Origin: Prorocentrum cordatum
Taxonomy: Eukaryota; Sar; Dinophyceae; Prorocentrales; Prorocentraceae
Direction: 5' to 3'
DNA length: 64,000 nt
NCBI GenBank assembly: GCA_963575745.1
Contig: CAUYUJ010021157.1
Coordinates: forward strand, 18,501-82,500
Part shown: one piece after another, positions 33,031 through 43,335 of the stretch
Position numbering within the stretch: the stretch's first letter is position 1
Layout of the letters: every line of letters starts with the position of its first letter
The notes under the pieces: generated by a model
Seen by the model: the letters and a program-made list of their open reading frames with translations, nothing else
Told to the model about the DNA's origin: nothing
Database searches by the model: none
Made by a program: the position numbers and the translations under genes

Positions 33031-33850
33031 GACACTCCGTTCTCACCAGTGCCAGGGTTTTCATAGGAGGCGGGCAATACCCCCACTTTGTGGGGGGGCC
33101 GGTTCAAGCTCTACCAAATTTCCAAACGACTCTTCGCCACCACCCACACCCAGCTTCCCGCCCTATGACGTTCGGACACCTCACTTCGTGGCCTGCGGAC
33201 GACCTTGGCTACTACACTGGCGCATGGGTACAATGACTTGTTGTGGTAACATTTTCTGTAAGCTAGCTTAGTATACGACTTTTCCCCCTGCAATTGAAGA
33301 TTTCGGCGTGCGCGCGCGAAGAAAAAACGAATGTGTCCCATATGGTATTATTTGACAGGGATGATGGCCCTGGCAGGCGCGCAACCGTTGTTGCAGAAGT
33401 TCGAAGCACGTGAAAAAGTTGCTCGCAAGAGCCCGTTTGACAGAAATGTTGAAAAAGTATTGGGTTTCCTAAGAAATCCGCAAGAGCGCGCGGGATGAAT
33501 TGTTGAAGCTTTTTTTTTGAAAAACCATTGGGTTTTTTTTTTTATGTTTTTATGTTAAAGTCGCTACGAAAACTAAGGTTTTGGAAGGATTTCATCTTGC
33601 GCGCGCGAGTGTGCACTTCGTGTCATTTTTTGCAAAGGATTCTTGAAGTTTGGTTATGTTAGAACAAGACATGTCATTTTATATTGTTTTTTGACAGGGA
33701 AAGCGGGCGTCAACAAAAGAACCGGATCCGGACTCCCCCGTTTTGCTTGAGACTTCCTCACGAAAATGATGAAAATGTGGCTGCGGCCTAGGCGCGGCGA
33801 GGGGGGCGTGCACCAGGGGGCCCAACAATAACTATTCTTTAAAAGTAATA
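33031..33850. repeat. Second copies of blocks A and B
   Basis: Block A recurs at 33,031-33,228 and block B at 33,299-33,840, in the same orientation and order. B1, A2 and B2 therefore form a tandem duplication with a period of about 835 bp. Confidence 0.85.
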
Positions 33851-33879
33851 ATATTCAACAACAACAACAACAACGGCTC

Positions 33880-34180
33880 CCGCCCGAGACTTCCTCACAA
33901 CTTAGCCAGGACCCCCGCTCCTGCCTGAGACTTCCTCGCATTTTATGCAGGAATCGCGCTCTCGCTTGGGACTTCTTTACAATCTATTCAGGAATCGCTC
34001 TCCCGGCGCTCTGGATGCGCGCTCTCGCTGGAGAGTTGCTTGCAATTTACTGACGAATAGCGCCCGTGCGTTTGAATCTCTTGCAATTTATTCAAGCGCC
34101 GCGCTCCCGACACCGAGGCACCCAGGAGTCGCGCTCACGCTTAGGATTCCCTGACAGATTACCTAGGAATCGGGATCTCG
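33880..34180. repeat. Degenerate ~60-bp repeat
   Basis: GAGACTTCCTCRCA, TTTATGCAGGAATCGCGCTC and related strings recur five or six times. Confidence 0.6.
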
Positions 34181-34920
34181 CTGCCCTTCGTGGCCCCGTT
34201 GCAGCCCTTCGTGGCCCCCTCGCTTTGTTTCGTGGCCCCGTTGCAGCCCTTCGTGGCCCCCTCGCTTTGTTTCGTGGCCCCGTTGCAGCCCCTCGTGGCC
34301 TCCTCGCTGCACTTTATGGCCCCGTTGCAGCCCTTCGTCGCCCCCTCGCTTTGTTTCGTGGCCCCGTTGCAGCTCTTCGTGGCCCCCTCGCTGCCCTTCG
34401 TGGCCCCGTTGCAGCCCTTCGTGGCCCCCTCGCTGCCTTTCGTGACCCCGTTGCAGCCCTTCGTGGCCCCCTCGCTGCCCTTCGTGGCCCCATATATGTA
34501 AGCCCTGCGTGGCCACCGCTCGTTCGCGCCCGTGGTGGCCCCATATGCATGCCCTTCGTGGCCCCGCTGTCGCCCTTCGTGGCCCCGTTGCTGCCTTCAG
34601 TGGCCCCGTCCTTGCCCTCCGCGGCCCAACATACGTATGCCCTTCGTTGCCCCCGCTCGTTCGCGCCCGTTGTGGCCCCATGTGCATGCCCTTCGTGGCC
34701 CCGCTGTCGCCGTTTGTGGTCCCCTCATTGTCCTACGTGGCCGAGTTGCTACCCTCAGTGGCCCCATCGTTGCCTTCTTGGGCCCCGCATTATCTGCCCT
34801 TCGTGGCCCCCGATCGTTCGCGCTCTTCGTGGCCCCATACGCATTCCCTTCGTGTCCCCGCTGTCGCCTTTCGTGGCCTACGTCGTGTCCTTCGTGGCCC
34901 TGCTGTCGTTCTCTCTCGCT
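34181..34920. repeat. 21-bp TTCGTGGCCCC minisatellite
   Basis: From 34,181 to 34,495 the unit is 21 bp (TTCGTGGCCCCGTTGCAGCC or TTCGTGGCCCCCTCGCTTTG), alternating to give a 42-bp higher-order period. Beyond 34,500 units are longer and include CTCGTTCGCGCCCG. The 7-residue repeat PFVAPLQ is an effect of the period. Confidence 0.85.
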
Positions 34921-34924
34921 CTCG

Positions 34925-34978
34925 CTTTCGCTCGTCGTCGTCGTCGTAGTCGTCGTCGTCGTCGTCGTCGACGTCGTT

Positions 34979-35010
<32 letters not shown>

Positions 35011-35015
35011 GGGCG
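34925..35015. repeat. CGT microsatellite
   Basis: CGTCGT run with TAGTC and GAC interruptions. Confidence 0.95.
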
Positions 35016-35246
35016 GTCCCCTGTCCGTCCCTCTTGGGGTCGGGTCGACGGTCCGCGGCCGCTCCGCCGATCAGCGCTGCCGCTGGCCAGGCCGACGGTC
35101 CGCGGCCGCCCCGCCGCTTGCCGGGGCCCGGCCTGCAGGGAAAAACAGTATACCCCCCAAAAGGGTTCGATCGAAGACGAAGAGGGCGGGTATCGAGGCT
35201 TTGGGAAATACGCGTTATTGGACACTCGAGCAGATAAGGGCGAACA
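35016..35246. other. Unassigned GC-rich sequence
   Basis: GGTCCGCGGCCGC occurs twice (about 35,050 and 35,097). No supported gene. Confidence 0.35.
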
Positions 35247-35249
35247 GTC

Positions 35250-35405
35250 TTAAGCTGATTGTTGTTGCTGTTGTTGTTGTGGTTGTGGTTGTTGTTGTTG
35301 TTGTTGGTGGTGTTGTTGTTGTTGCTGTTGTTACTGGCATTGTTACTGTTATGTTTATTGTTGTTGTTGCTGTTGTTGTTGTTGTTGATGTTGTTGATTG
35401 TTGTC
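35250..35405. repeat. GTT microsatellite
   Basis: GTTGTT run with GTG, CTG and ATT interruptions. Confidence 0.95.
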
Positions 35406-35424
35406 GCCGTCCCGCCCACAGCAC

Positions 35425-35650
35425 ACCAGTGACCCACCCCGCGACCCACCCCGCGACCCACCCTGAGACCCACCCGCGACTCAACCCGCGACCCACCCGC
35501 GACCCACCCCGCGACCCACTCGTGACCCACCCGCGACCCACCCGCGATCCACCCCGCGACCCACCCCGTGCCCATCCGCGACCCATCCGCGACCCACCCG
35601 CGACCCACCCCGCGACCCACCCGCGACCCACCCGGCGACACACCCTCAAG
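35425..35650. repeat. CGCGACCCACC minisatellite, first block
   Basis: About 20 units of CGCGACCCACC(C) of 10-11 bp. Confidence 0.9.
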
Positions 35651-35809
35651 GGAAGAAAAACCAACCAGACCCGATAATTAACGTTCACGAAACGGCCCTG
35701 GTTGTTTACTAAACAGCCCTGCCCTGTTCGCTTCACTCCTTGTGTGCGTTTACTAAAAGGCTTCGCTTGTCGGGGTGATTATCATGGGGTGGATTTTCTG
35801 CCCTCTACA

Positions 35810-35940
35810 CCCGCGACCCACCCCGCGACCCAACAAAGACGCGCCCGCGACCCACCCGCGACCCATCCGCGACCCCTTTGCGACCCACCCGCGACCCATC
35901 CGCGACCGACCCACCCGCGACCCACCCGCGACCTACCCAC
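35810..35940. repeat. CGCGACCCACC minisatellite, second block
   Basis: The same unit resumes after a 160-bp spacer that contains two GTTTACTAAA motifs. Confidence 0.9.
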
Positions 35941-36117
35941 ACTGGTTTAACAAAAGAATCGGCGCCTGCGGCGTGCTCGTTGTAGAAGTTGTGAAACTTT
36001 GGCGCTTGCGGCGGGCTTCTCCAGAGTCTCACAAACTGCCGACGTCCTCACCGCCCCCTCACTCTTATCCGCATCTGCGGGGTGCTACGTATTTCTTGCC
36101 GGCGAGCCAGGGGGAAG

Positions 36118-36288
36118 TAAGAGGGGGTGGGCCTTCTCAGAAGGCTCGGACATCCCTGGGCTTCCTGATGCACTGTCCTAGCCTTCCCCGGGTACAGGAA
36201 ACGCTCCCCAGAAGGCCGGAGGGCTTCTGAGCATGAGAAGCCGCGCCGCCTTCTGAGAAGGCCTTCTCCTTCTCACCTCCCCCCGCGC
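36118..36288. repeat. Inverted repeat with GGCCTTCTCAGAAGG arms
   Basis: Left GGGTGGGCCTTCTCAGAAGG. Right CCTTCTGAGAAGGCCTTCTC then CTTCTCACCTCCCCC. The spacing of about 170 bp suggests another non-autonomous element. Confidence 0.55.
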
Positions 36289-36481
36289 TCGCCGCCCAAT
36301 TTGAGTGAATCTCCTGCTCCCCGATTCTCCCCAAGGGCCCGTTCCTCATGCCGTCAACGCTGCTGACGGCGCCGCAGGCCCGGCGAGGGCTCCCCGCCGA
36401 GGCCGAGCACTGCCCCGACCCCCGACAGCGGAACACGCCGTCACTGCTGCCACGACGCGGGCCTGTGTGGACTTGACCTCG

Positions 36482-36580
36482 CCACCGCTCGGACGTCCAT
36501 TCCCCGTGCATTTGTCGATTTCGTGCGTGCTTTGTTTCGCAGGTGATCGAATACAAAACTGCACACGTCCGAGCGATGCC
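36482..36580. mobile_element. TIR element, CGCTCGGACG family, copy 1
   Basis: CCACCGCTCGGACGTCCATT at the left is inverted as GCACACGTCCGAGCGATGCC at the right. The interior (TTTCGTGCGTGCTTTGTTTC) matches the copy at 62,435-62,560. Confidence 0.75.
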
Positions 36581-36785
36581 AAGTGGCACCACCTCGAGGC
36601 CTGCCCTAATCTCCCAGCGTTGCATCTTTTTGGCCACGGACGATTTTACGAACATTTGGCCCCAGGGCCTTCGCAGATCGATCCGGCTCGAAACACAACG
36701 CAGAAATGTTGAGTTCGGGGCTCTGGTCGCGATGTTTTGTGATGTCTCATTTTTTCGCAACGTCTGATCTTAGAGTACAAGATAG

Positions 36786-36962
36786 GGTCAGAGTAGATCG
36801 GTGATAAATCACCGATTCATCGGCGATGCATCGGCGACGTCGGCACTGCTTCGGCACCGTCGGCGTGGAGAAAATCGGGCTCCTCATCGGCCCGCATCCC
36901 CGATGCCTCGGCGCTGCGGCGCGATCCTCCGACCCCATCTACTCGGACCCCATCTGGGAGGC
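36786..36962. mobile_element. TIR element, GATGGGGTCGG family, copy 2
   Basis: The right arm GCGGCGCGATCCTCCGACCC then CATCTACTCGGACC is intact. The left arm is degenerate (AGAGTAGATCGG). The interior holds several CGGCGATG and CGGCGACG units. Confidence 0.6.
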
Positions 36963-37119
36963 CAAGACCACACCAGACTCCGGGCCCCAGACCCCTGGCC
37001 CCAGCCCCATTCCCAAGCACCAACGTCCCAAACTGCTCGCAGCCTCGCATCCCGCTCCAGTCGGCGATGCGGCACGATCCCCCGACCCCACCCTCGAGTA
37101 GGAGATCGACCACAGACTC

Positions 37120-38696
37120 TTGCACCCCATCATTGAAGCTGGACCCCCCCACAATGGGAATGATGGGATGTCCCCCGACACTGCGAAGTTCAACGACAGC
37201 GTGGCGGAGGGGACCACGAGCAACGTGCAGATCTCCCCCCTAGTCGCCTCGGACGGACGGCTCCGTCCTCCTGGGCCTCCAGATTTTGCCAGACCTGCAG
37301 GCCCTCCCAGCGGAGGCCTCCCACGAGCTTCGGGAAGAAGATTCGCTACCCGGTGGAGCAAAGAATGGCATGGGCTCACAGCGGAGGCGGGGAAACCTTC
37401 AGGTGAGCACGGCCAGACAACTTGCTGTTATTGAGGCGACGGTACGTGATCTGGCAGCCCAGGTCAAATGGGGTACAACGCAGACAACAAAGACGGCTCC
37501 AGAGAACACACAACAAAGAAGAAGAAGAAGAAGAATATTGTTCCTCAGCACGATGGAGGACGCCGACGTGATCCGCGCCTGCTTGACCGCCTCAAGCGCC
37601 TCATTCACCTGGCCGACAAGCAGGCGGAGCCGCCGACCCACAAAGAGCTCGTGGCCACGCTCAAGCGCCCCTTGCAGGACAGCGGGGGCACGGCGTCTGC
37701 ACCCTCGGCCGCTGGCGTTTCGGAGCCGCCTGCCGCCAAGTCCAAGATTGTCGAGCCCCTGCCCCACCCGTGGGGGTCAGAATCAGTGTGGCAGGCGGCT
37801 CATGTCAAGACAAGGGGCATGATTCTGAGCGCCCTCCTGTCGTGGCATGCCAGGGCCGCAAGGAGCACGACGGTGTACATGACTGGTGGCGGGCGAAAGG
37901 TCTGCAGCCAGACGTGACAGATGTGCTGTTCGAGGAGAAGACGCTTTTGAAGGATGGGAGGAGATAGAGGTTACTGTTGAGGGGATCAACGGCAGGGGCT
38001 CCCAGATCTCCGCACCAATTTTGTATGTCGGCCAGCGAGCGCCACGACGAGTTGGCCTACCGACTGGGGTGAAGGACGATGTTCCCATCACTACGCCTGC
38101 TGAGAAGCCAGCCAGCGTCAGGATCACCATCGCCAGGACTACGCAGAGGACTGGCTGTTCCAACGGGCGAACGAAAAGCCTGTGGCGGTGGCCTCGCTAG
38201 TCCTCAATGCCGAGCTCGCGAAACACATTTTGAAGACCAAGGGGGCGGTGGCGTACGAGACGGAGTTCACTGCAATCCTGATCGTTGCCGCGTCCAAGGT
38301 TGATGACATCCTCAAGTTTGCGCTGCCAGTGGGGTCTTCCTGAACCAGCAGGGGTCGTCGCTGGTCCCCGTGTGGCACAAGCTCAAAGACGACGAGGGCA
38401 AGACCTCGTATTTCCGAAAGGTGCTGGCAGTCTCCGTTGCTGCCAAAGGGCGCCTAGTCTACAGGCCTAACGAGAACAGTGCGCTGGGAGTTCTTTCTTC
38501 ATCCGTCGTAGCTACAGATATCCAGCCAAGATGGATCCTACAACGCACGCCATCGTCGTGGACCCAGGACGAGCAGCTTAGAGCTTGGGCTGTCGACCGT
38601 GGTTTCAAACATGTGCCGGGCGTCACGAGATGTGGGACTCGCAGATGGTTTCTCCGAGATGATCCGCCGACCCCTTGTGGGTCTCTAGGCGTGTGA
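37120..38696 (+). pseudogene. Broken ORF, retroelement-like or unknown
   Basis: Successive plus-strand frames carry coding character. About 37,290-37,530 reads ASHELREEDSLPG and ARQLAVIEATVRDLAAQVKW. 37,545-37,800 reads LLDRLKRLIHLADKQAEPPT and KELVATLKRPLQD. 37,960-38,100 reads WEEIEVTVEGINGRG and PILYVGQRAPRR. 38,120-38,343 reads NEKPVAVASLVLNAELAKHI and ETEFTAILIVAASKVDDILK. 38,330-38,696 reads VFLNQQGSSLVPVWHKLKDD, RKVLAVSVAAKGRLVYRPNE and ends at a TGA. Each change of frame is a single shift at a point between two coherent segments. I do not recognise a named domain. Position before a LINE suggests an older ORF1-like or host gene. It is either decayed or carries assembly indels. Confidence 0.45.
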
Positions 38697-38699
38697 GAT

Positions 38700-39900
38700 A
38701 GTTCCCCCCCCCTACCCCCCCCCCTGGGACCCCAAACCGGAGATTTGACCCCCCCCCCCCGGGCCCAGACGAGCGCACACGGGGCTCTTTTGGGCCCAAA
38801 AGGGGATCAAGACGGGCCAAGAAGGCCCCAAGACTCCTCCAAGACGGCTCACGAGAGCTCCGAGGCGCCAAACGAGCGCTCCCAGACGCCCAAGATGCCC
38901 CCAAGACGAGCCTAGAGGCCTCCAAGACGGCCCAAGAGGCCTCCAAGAGCAGTCCTCAAAAGGGCCGAAGCGCCGAAAATCGTCAAATTCCGATGGGAAA
39001 ACGTACATTTTGATCATATACTACTTGTCGGCCTTCACGGCGTTGAAGACGGTCCCAGAGCACCCCAAGACCGCCCCGAGAGGCCCCCAAGAGGCGCCCA
39101 AGTCGGCCCAAGAGGGCGCCAAGACGGCCCAAGAGGCCCCCAAGACAGCCCAAGAGGGCCCCAAGACGGCCCCAAGAGGTGCCCAAGAGGGGGAGCCCGA
39201 ACCGACAATCCGAGCCTTCCGCCCCAAGACGGCCCCAGAAGGCCCCAAGAGGCCCCAAGAGGCCCCCAAGACGCCCACAAGAGGCCCCAAGAGGCCCCCA
39301 AGAGGCTCCAAAACGGCCTCAAAACGGCCCCCAAGAGGCTTCGAAACTGCCTCCAAGAGTCCCGCGAAAAGCCCCCCAAGAGATCCCAACGATCACCGCA
39401 CAAGTCTCATATCAACAACCCAGGCACGGTGGCGGGGTTGCGTTTGCGCACAAAAAAGGATTCGCGCTCTCGAGGCCAAGATTGCTCCAAAACGGCCCAG
39501 GATGGCTCCAAAACGGCCCAAGATGGCTCCAAGACGGCCCAAGACAGTTCGAAGACGGCCCAAGATGGCCTCAAGATGGCCTAAAAGGCTTTCACTATCG
39601 CCCACGAAGTCTCCAAGAAGACCCCCAGGACATCTGAAAGAGGCGCACATTACGCATTTCATTACATTTCCATTGCGTTGTTGAACATGTTTGCAATTGT
39701 TGCCTTTCCCGGCTTCCGTCGGCTCACGTAGCCCAAAGAGCCTCCAAGATCGCCCCACGGCGCCCCAAGAGGGCCTCAAGACGGCCCCAGAGAATCCCAA
39801 CACGGCCCAGGACGCCTCCCAATTCGGCCCAAGACGATCCCAAGACGGCAAAACCTGTCTCCAAATTGGTCCCAAGCTGGTGCAAGACGCCTCTAACCCA
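38700..39900. repeat. CCCAAGACGGCC-type arrays with poly-C tracts
   Basis: Poly-C runs (38,705-38,760) precede about 1.1 kb of CCAAGACGGCCC/CCCAAGAGG units (38,780-39,400 and 39,480-39,890). The spacer at 39,400-39,480 and one near 39,600-39,720 are non-repetitive. Confidence 0.75.
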
Positions 39901-39929
39901 AAACCCATAAACCAGAGCCTTGTTTCTGT

Positions 39930-40260
39930 GTCCCCTTCCTCCTTCTCCTTCTCCTCCTCCTCCACCTCGGCCGCCAGGTGGGTTCAAAACTGCTTCCCAG
40001 AGGTCCCCGAGAGGCGTGCCGCCAGATCCCTATACACATACAAAAAAGCCTCTCACCCATAGCACATATCCCAGAGTTTCGTCTCTGTGTCCCCGTCCTC
40101 CTCCCCCTCTCCTCCTCCTCCTCCACCTCCTCCTCGCCCACTCCTCCTCTTCCCCCCCCGCCTCATCCTCTTCCTTGCCGATTCTTTTCCCCCCATCCTC
40201 CGCCTCACCCCACATCCCTCTCTCCCCCTCCCCCCTGTCTTCCCCCGCACGCTTGCCCCC
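39930..40260. repeat. CCT-rich pyrimidine tracts
   Basis: CTCCTC-rich sequence in three blocks. No gene supported. Confidence 0.75.
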
Positions 40261-40269
40261 GATTGGGCA

Positions 40270-40955
40270 TCATTTGCAGGTCTTGCATATCAGGGTGTCC
40301 TTGTTTGCATCGCGTGCGACGTTGGCAGGGTTCCCGGAGAACGCCGACTTCGGTAGTCTTCTCTTGCACGCGCCGCCGCAGTGATACGCCTGGCAACTGC
40401 GGGCTGTGAACCCGAGGTTCTTGCAGCCTCCGCACGCCACTTTCGCTCCATTCGCCGCTCGATGATCTTCCACTTGGTTATGCTTCAAATGTTTCGTGTC
40501 CGAGAACGCTTCTCCGCACGCCGCGCACGTCAGTGGCTTCACGTCCGCCTAGGCTTTCCGCTTGCGATTCGCTGCCTCCGCATTCCCCCGTCGCACCTCT
40601 TTCTCTCGTTCTTCCGCGCATTTCCGACAGAGCCTTTCCCCCGCAGCATTGTGTTTCTTCTGAGCTTCCGACATATCCGCCTTTTCGTCATATAGCGACA
40701 GGCACTTACCGTTCGTACATCGCAGTGTTCCGATGCTCTGATTCCACTTCGCGCTGTCTTTCCGCGAGTTCTGCTTGGCTTTGATACCGCTGCACTTCGC
40801 GCAGCACATTGTCCTAATCCTTTTCGTTTCCCCGTCGTCGGCAGCCGCATCCGCGTTCCGACCGCTGCCATGGCGTGCCGCGTCGTCACTCTCTCCTCTC
40901 GTTGCCCACCCTCTGCACGTCTTGCACCATTTCTCGCCCGCGGTTCCCCGTGCGG
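40270..40955 (-). CDS. Cys-rich zinc-binding protein with in-frame TAG
   Basis: On the minus strand a possible acceptor (GGGGCATCCCTCAG) at 40,956 leads into an open frame ending at TGA 40,270. Metal-binding pairs appear in order: WCKTC, MCCAKC, LRCTNGKC, LCRKC, then a C2H2-like finger (TCAACGEAF with KHLKHNQVEDH), CGGC, HCGGAC and finally LICKTCK. The pattern of CxxC pairs and basic linkers (AEEREKEVRRGNAEAANRKR) suggests several small zinc ribbons, for nucleic-acid or protein binding. A TAG at 40,549-40,551 interrupts the frame between RKRKA and ADVKPLTC, yet cysteine spacing and codon use continue beyond it in the same frame. It may be a read-through codon, a C-to-T mutation of CAG, or the end of one gene and start of a remnant. 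No ATG precedes the Cys pairs, so an upstream exon is likely. Confidence 0.6.
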
Positions 40956-41282
40956 GCTGAGGGATGCCCCCCAAAACAACCCCGCCTCACCAAAGAAGTC
41001 AAACCGAGCAAGAAATATACGGGCCCCAATCCAACGCTTCCACCCTTTGGGCATCTCCAGAACAATGCCAAGATTGCATTAGCGTCCTTTCTTTTCAGAT
41101 GGGCCCCCCAGGGCCTCGAGATGACCCCAAGCGGATTCCACATGGCCCCAAGAGAGGTCATTATGGACCCCTACACGACTCCCCAGCCCGATTCAAGCGA
41201 GCCGGCAAGACCGCCAAGATGAGGGGTCGGCGGATGTGGCGTAAGCCTACAGAATCTTGAGACGCTCTTCAGTGGCCACGTG

Positions 41283-42152
41283 ATGAGCTCAAGCCAGGCA
41301 TCCTCGCTACACTTGCTCCCCCACGCCGTGGTCACAGCCGCCCTTCACCGACAAAAGCTCCGACGACGGCGTGGGGGGCCCCGAGCCCTTCCAAAGCGAC
41401 GCCGACGTCGACGTTCACACCCTCTCCAGCGACGGCTACCAGGGCTGCCCCGATCGGCAACGTCGACGAGGGTGGAGACACCATCATGGACGCGGGGGAC
41501 GGGGACGAGGAGGAGAAGCCGCCGCAGACCCAGCCCAAGCCCGAGACGGCCAAGACAACCAAGGAGGCACCGGTGGCTGCCGATACGCCGCCATGGAGCT
41601 CCCACTTCAAGAAGCGCGACTGCGGGGACAAGGGAGCCTGCTTCTGCAGCTGTTCCAGCGTGCCACGCCTACACGAGCAAGACGAACCAGAAGCCCCTGA
41701 AGATCGCGGCCCTTGGCCCTGGAGGGAAGTCGCAGGCTACTCTCGGGAACGCGGTGGCGGCCGAGATGTCGAAGATGAAAGCTGCGAAGGAAGAAGCACA
41801 CGCCCAGGCGCAGGCGGGGACATGTGTGACCTCGCGTGCTGCCCCGGCCGCGGCCCAGGCGCTGAGCACGGGTCTCCCGGTATGGAAGGAGCAGCTGGTC
41901 CAGTGGCATCTCTCCGCGGCTCCCGCCAGCATCAAGACCACTGGGAAGTGCTGGCGGACCCTGGCGGACGGCCACTACGAGCTTCTGCTGGTGGCCCGAC
42001 GTGGAGGCGGAGTGGAAAAGAGGCGTCCAGGCCCTGCCCTCCTCACTCCGCCGGCAGGGGCCGCGGCACGGACTCTCTCTACCCATCATCGGGCGGGGCC
42101 CGCGGCCTGCTGGGCCCGGCCACGCCGACGCGCTCTGCGGGAACGTCCCTTT
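41283..42152 (+). pseudogene. Broken ORF with Cys cluster, unknown
   Basis: The frame running 41,486-41,670 reads EEEKPPQTQPKPETAKTTKE and WSSHFKKRDCGDKGACFCSC, a cysteine cluster of the CxxxxxCxCxC type. At about 41,660 the sense continues one base over as CHAYTSKTNQKPLKIAALGP, AAEMSKMKAAKEEAHAQAQA and LPVWKEQLVQWHLSAAPASI, ending near 42,152. Codons are G/C-ending throughout. It may be an ORF1-type protein of the downstream LINE, or a host gene broken by an indel. No known domain is certain. Confidence 0.4.
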
Positions 42153-42164
42153 TAAAACAGGGCT

Positions 42165-42320
42165 AAGATCGGGATAAATCGCTCCAGAGCGTTCCGGAGC
42201 GCTCTCCGCTCTCAGAGCGTTCCGGAACGCTCTGGAGCGGCCGAGGCGCCCAATACATCCTCCAAACCCGCCGATTCTCAGAGATTTCGAGTTATCCCGA
42301 TCCGATTTTGTCCCGATCTT
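42165..42320. mobile_element. Foldback element with AAGATCGGGA ends
   Basis: AAGATCGGGATAAATCGCTC at the left pairs with GATTTTGTCCCGATCTT at the right. Inside, 42,180-42,239 is a near-perfect palindrome (CGCTCCAGAGCGTTCCGGA and its inverse) that could form a 19-bp stem. Confidence 0.75.
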
Positions 42321-42874
42321 CGCGTCGTTTGACCTTTCGTCCCAGGGGTGCTCGCAGCATGCCGGGCCCACGGGTGGCGGCGTCCACGGCCGGCTCGAGG
42401 GCGGAACCGCAGGCGGCGGCGCAGGCGAGGGCCAGTGGCTCCTGCAGGGCCAGGCGGTCGCTCTCCCCGGGGCGGAGGCTCCGCCGCTGTGGGCTCGGGG
42501 GGCCGAGGAGTGCTCCTGGACTGGGAGGTGGCGCAGAGGCCCGCGTCCAGGCAGCTACGTACACTGGAACTGTCCTCGTGGTTGGAAGCCAGATCTTACT
42601 GATGATGAGACATATGCTGGGGTTCGGGAGCAGTGGAGATTCCATCGGCGAGTATGTCAGGGCACATCCATCCCGAACGAACCTCCAGAGGCACGCAGAG
42701 CGAGACAGGGTGCTGGAGGCCCGGCTGCAGCAGCGATGCGTCGAGGCAATCAGCAAAAAGCATGGCGACTATTTTCTACTTGGCGGGCTGGGGCTTCACA
42801 GGACATCGATGCTGTGACTTGATCGCCGACCCTGGAGTCCAGCCACACCCGACAGTATACTCACATGATGCAGA

Positions 42875-43300
42875 ATGTTCACGTGCAGCAAGTGCGGCTA
42901 GAGCAACGTCCTGAATCAGTTCAAGAAGGTCCCGTGCCGACGCCGACCTCCAGGCGTCCCAGACGGCGTTGGGCAGGCTGGTGGGATCCGTCGCGTCAAG
43001 CAGAGCTGGGCCAAACACTCTCGGAGAGGGGGCTACTACGCATCCTACTACGAGCGCTACGGCCGCAAGCAGTACATCCGCAAGGTGTCTGAGGTCAAGG
43101 GTGCCCCACAGGTTCCTGCACGTCGAGGTCCACTGAGCTCGCGCCCCCCCCCCCCCCCCGGAGAAGGCCCGCGGCGGCCCAGGCATCCTCGTGACGGGAC
43201 GCGTTCCTGGGAGGCGGCCGAGCCTCACAGGAGCCTGAGGCGAAGCGCCCGAGGCATGCCGAAGGGTCCCCACTGCCACGGGCACCGCCACAACAGCTGA
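42875..43300 (+). pseudogene. Zinc-motif ORF of the LINE, in-frame TAG
   Basis: ATG at 42,875 begins MFTCSKCG, followed by a TAG at 42,899-42,901. The same frame then stays open to 43,300 through SNVLNQFKKVPCRRRPPG, GGIRRVKQSWAKHSRRGG and YYASYYERYGRKQYIRKVSE. The CxxC with a later Cys in a basic context looks like a small zinc ribbon. The Tyr/Arg-rich tail resembles nucleic-acid-binding segments. It immediately precedes the endonuclease region, so I assign it to the LINE. A one-base change of the TAG (for example from CAG) would restore continuity, but read-through cannot be excluded. Confidence 0.4.
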
Positions 43301-43335
43301 GAGCTCGGGAAGCTTGCCCTGGGTCAATACCGCCA

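Noticed and set aside
34066-35253. 395-codon frame with FVAPLQP heptads
   Set aside because: The heptad equals the 21-bp minisatellite period; flanks show no coding signal.
37540-37917. Single intact gene at 37.5-37.9 kb
   Set aside because: Good coding character, but the sense continues in other frames on both sides, so it is reported as part of a broken ORF.
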